From Paracoccaceae bacterium (GTDB lineage: Bacteria > Pseudomonadota > Alphaproteobacteria > Rhodobacterales > Rhodobacteraceae): 64,000 bases of DNA. How positions within the stretch are numbered: the first letter of the stretch is position 1; every line of letters begins with the position of its first letter. This document shows, piece by piece, positions 62,907 through 64,000 of the stretch. The notes under the pieces were generated by a model, which ran no database searches, was not told the DNA's origin, and was given only the letters and a program-made list of their open reading frames with translations. The stretch is taken from NCBI GenBank assembly GCA_014323785.1, contig JACONJ010000058.1, positions 1 through 64,000 of the forward strand, written 5' to 3'. The position numbers and the translations under genes were made by a program.

Positions 62907-63782
62907 TTATCCGCTTCGGGTGCGGGTTTCAAACCTGGGCAGCATGGCCGAAAAATCGCGGCCCCCCCCGCCCTCGTCCTTCACGAAGGCTTGATAGAGT
63001 GCCGTTGCCGCCTGACCCATTGGTGTATCGACATCCGTGGCCTGCGCCGCCTGCTGGCCAAGTCGAAGATCCTTCAGCATCAACGCGGCCGCGAACCCTG
63101 GCTGGTAATTGTTATCCGCCGGGCTGTGTGGCCCCACCCCCGGGGCGGGGCAATAAGCGTTCATCGTCCAGCTAGAGCCAGAGGAGGTAGAGACGACATC
63201 AAACATCGCCTGCCGGTCCAGTCCCAGCCTGTCGGCCAGCACAAAGGCTTCGCAGGTCGCGATCATCGTGACCCCCAGAATCATGTTGTTGCAGATTTTT
63301 GCGGCCTGCCCATTGCCCGCACCACCGCAATGCACCACCCTTTGCCCCATGATCCTGAACAGCGGGCTGGCGATGGCAAAGGCCGCTTGCGCACCACCCA
63401 CCATGAAGGTGAGCGTACCCGCCACCGCCCCGCCAACCCCGCCAGAGACCGGCGCGTCAAGAAAGCCAAGGCCCGCCGCTTCCGCAGCGGCAGCGACAGC
63501 ACGGGCGGCGTCAACCTCAACCGTCGAACAGTCGACCAACACCGCGCGTGGTGCCATGGCTGGCAGAATCTCATCAGCGACGCACCGCAGACTCTTGCCA
63601 TCAGGCAGCATGGTGAATACGATGTCCTGGCCTGCTGCGGCCTCTGCCGCGCTTTGCACCGGGTGCACACCCCTGGGGCAAGAGGCCACCAGATCGAACC
63701 CCGCCACCTGATGACCCGCCGCCGCCAGATTGGTGGCCATCGGTGCCCCCATATTGCCCAGGCCGATGAAACCGATCTTCAT
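62907..63782 (-). CDS. mmsB: 3-hydroxyisobutyrate dehydrogenase
   Basis: MKIGFIGLGNMGAPMATNLAAAGHQVAGFDL; DAPVSGGVGGAVAGTLTFMVGG; GNGQAAKICNNM. Confidence 0.95.
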   Translation of the reverse strand: MKIGFIGLGNMGAPMATNLAAAGHQVAGFDLVASCPRGVHPVQSAAEAAAGQDIVFTMLPDGKSLRCVADEILPAMAPRAVLVDCSTVEVDAARAVAAAAEAAGLGFLDAPVSGGVGGAVAGTLTFMVGGAQAAFAIASPLFRIMGQRVVHCGGAGNGQAAKICNNMILGVTMIATCEAFVLADRLGLDRQAMFDVVSTSSGSSWTMNAYCPAPGVGPHSPADNNYQPGFAAALMLKDLRLGQQAAQATDVDTPMGQAATALYQAFVKDEGGGGRDFSAMLPRFETRTRSG

Positions 63783-64000
63783 GGCTGTCCTTCCCTTGTG
63801 AATGTCAACTCATCCGCGCCAAGTGGCAACAGCATCGCGCTGACCTCTGCCGGGCCCACCGCCTCGGGTGTATCATGGCACCAATTCGGCGACCTGTCCT
63901 TGTCAATGATCGCCGCACGGATACCTTCCAGAAAGTCGCCATGTTCCATTGATCGCGCGGTAAAGCGGTATTCCTGGGTCAGCGCGTGGTGAATTGTATC
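63779..64000 (-). CDS. enoyl-CoA hydratase/isomerase family protein, probably 3-hydroxyisobutyryl-CoA hydrolase (C-terminal fragment; continues beyond window)
   Basis: Reverse strand reads DTIHHALTQEYRFTARSMEHGDFLEGIRAAIIDKDRSPNWCHDTPEAV..EGQP*; ATGA overlap with mmsB start. Confidence 0.85.
   Translation of the reverse strand, partial: DTIHHALTQEYRFTARSMEHGDFLEGIRAAIIDKDRSPNWCHDTPEAVGPAEVSAMLLPLGADELTFTREGQP

Overview
The window is a chromosomal segment of an alphaproteobacterium, most likely Rhodobacterales (roseobacter-like), judged from gene order and protein families; it was not searched against any database. Most of it is ordinary core genome. From left to right: the C-terminus of an RTX-type Ca-binding repeat protein, a Fic protein, tRNA-Gln(TTG), phosphomannomutase/phosphoglucomutase, kdsA, a uracil-DNA glycosylase-family protein, ilvC, a ubiH-like monooxygenase, carA, yqeY, a 1406-aa RTX adhesin-like protein, an Atm1-type ABC exporter, an RND efflux pair, a YfgM-like protein, bamB, guaA, an MttB-family methyltransferase, lipA, hpt, a COQ10/RatA-like protein, cinA-C, pgpA, ispDF, ntrB-ntrC-ntrY-ntrX-trkA-trkH-hfq-hflX, a penicillin acylase family protein, a SYLF-domain lipoprotein, hemB, mfd, a large TRAP transporter operon, an arginyl/leucyl-transferase (bpt), a DUF2852-like protein, mmsB and a hydrolase fragment. 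The most unusual locus is 25.33-27.76 kb, between bamB and guaA. It is a tandem duplication of a membrane-anchored NYN/Zc3h12a-like ribonuclease gene. One copy is broken by a perfect 14-bp tandem duplication plus a 2-nt deletion. The other has a ~100-aa insertion inside the nuclease domain and has lost frame with its ancestral ATG. The pair is bounded by an exact 19-bp direct repeat. Other notable signals: NtrC and NtrX both lack the GAFTGA sigma54 loop; paired 32-36 bp direct repeats with ~66-67 bp period occur in two divergent intergenic regions; there is an ArsR-like HTH remnant; the RTX gene carries four perfect 27-bp tandem repeats; and the Fic protein carries a class II inhibitory motif beside a tRNA 3' end.
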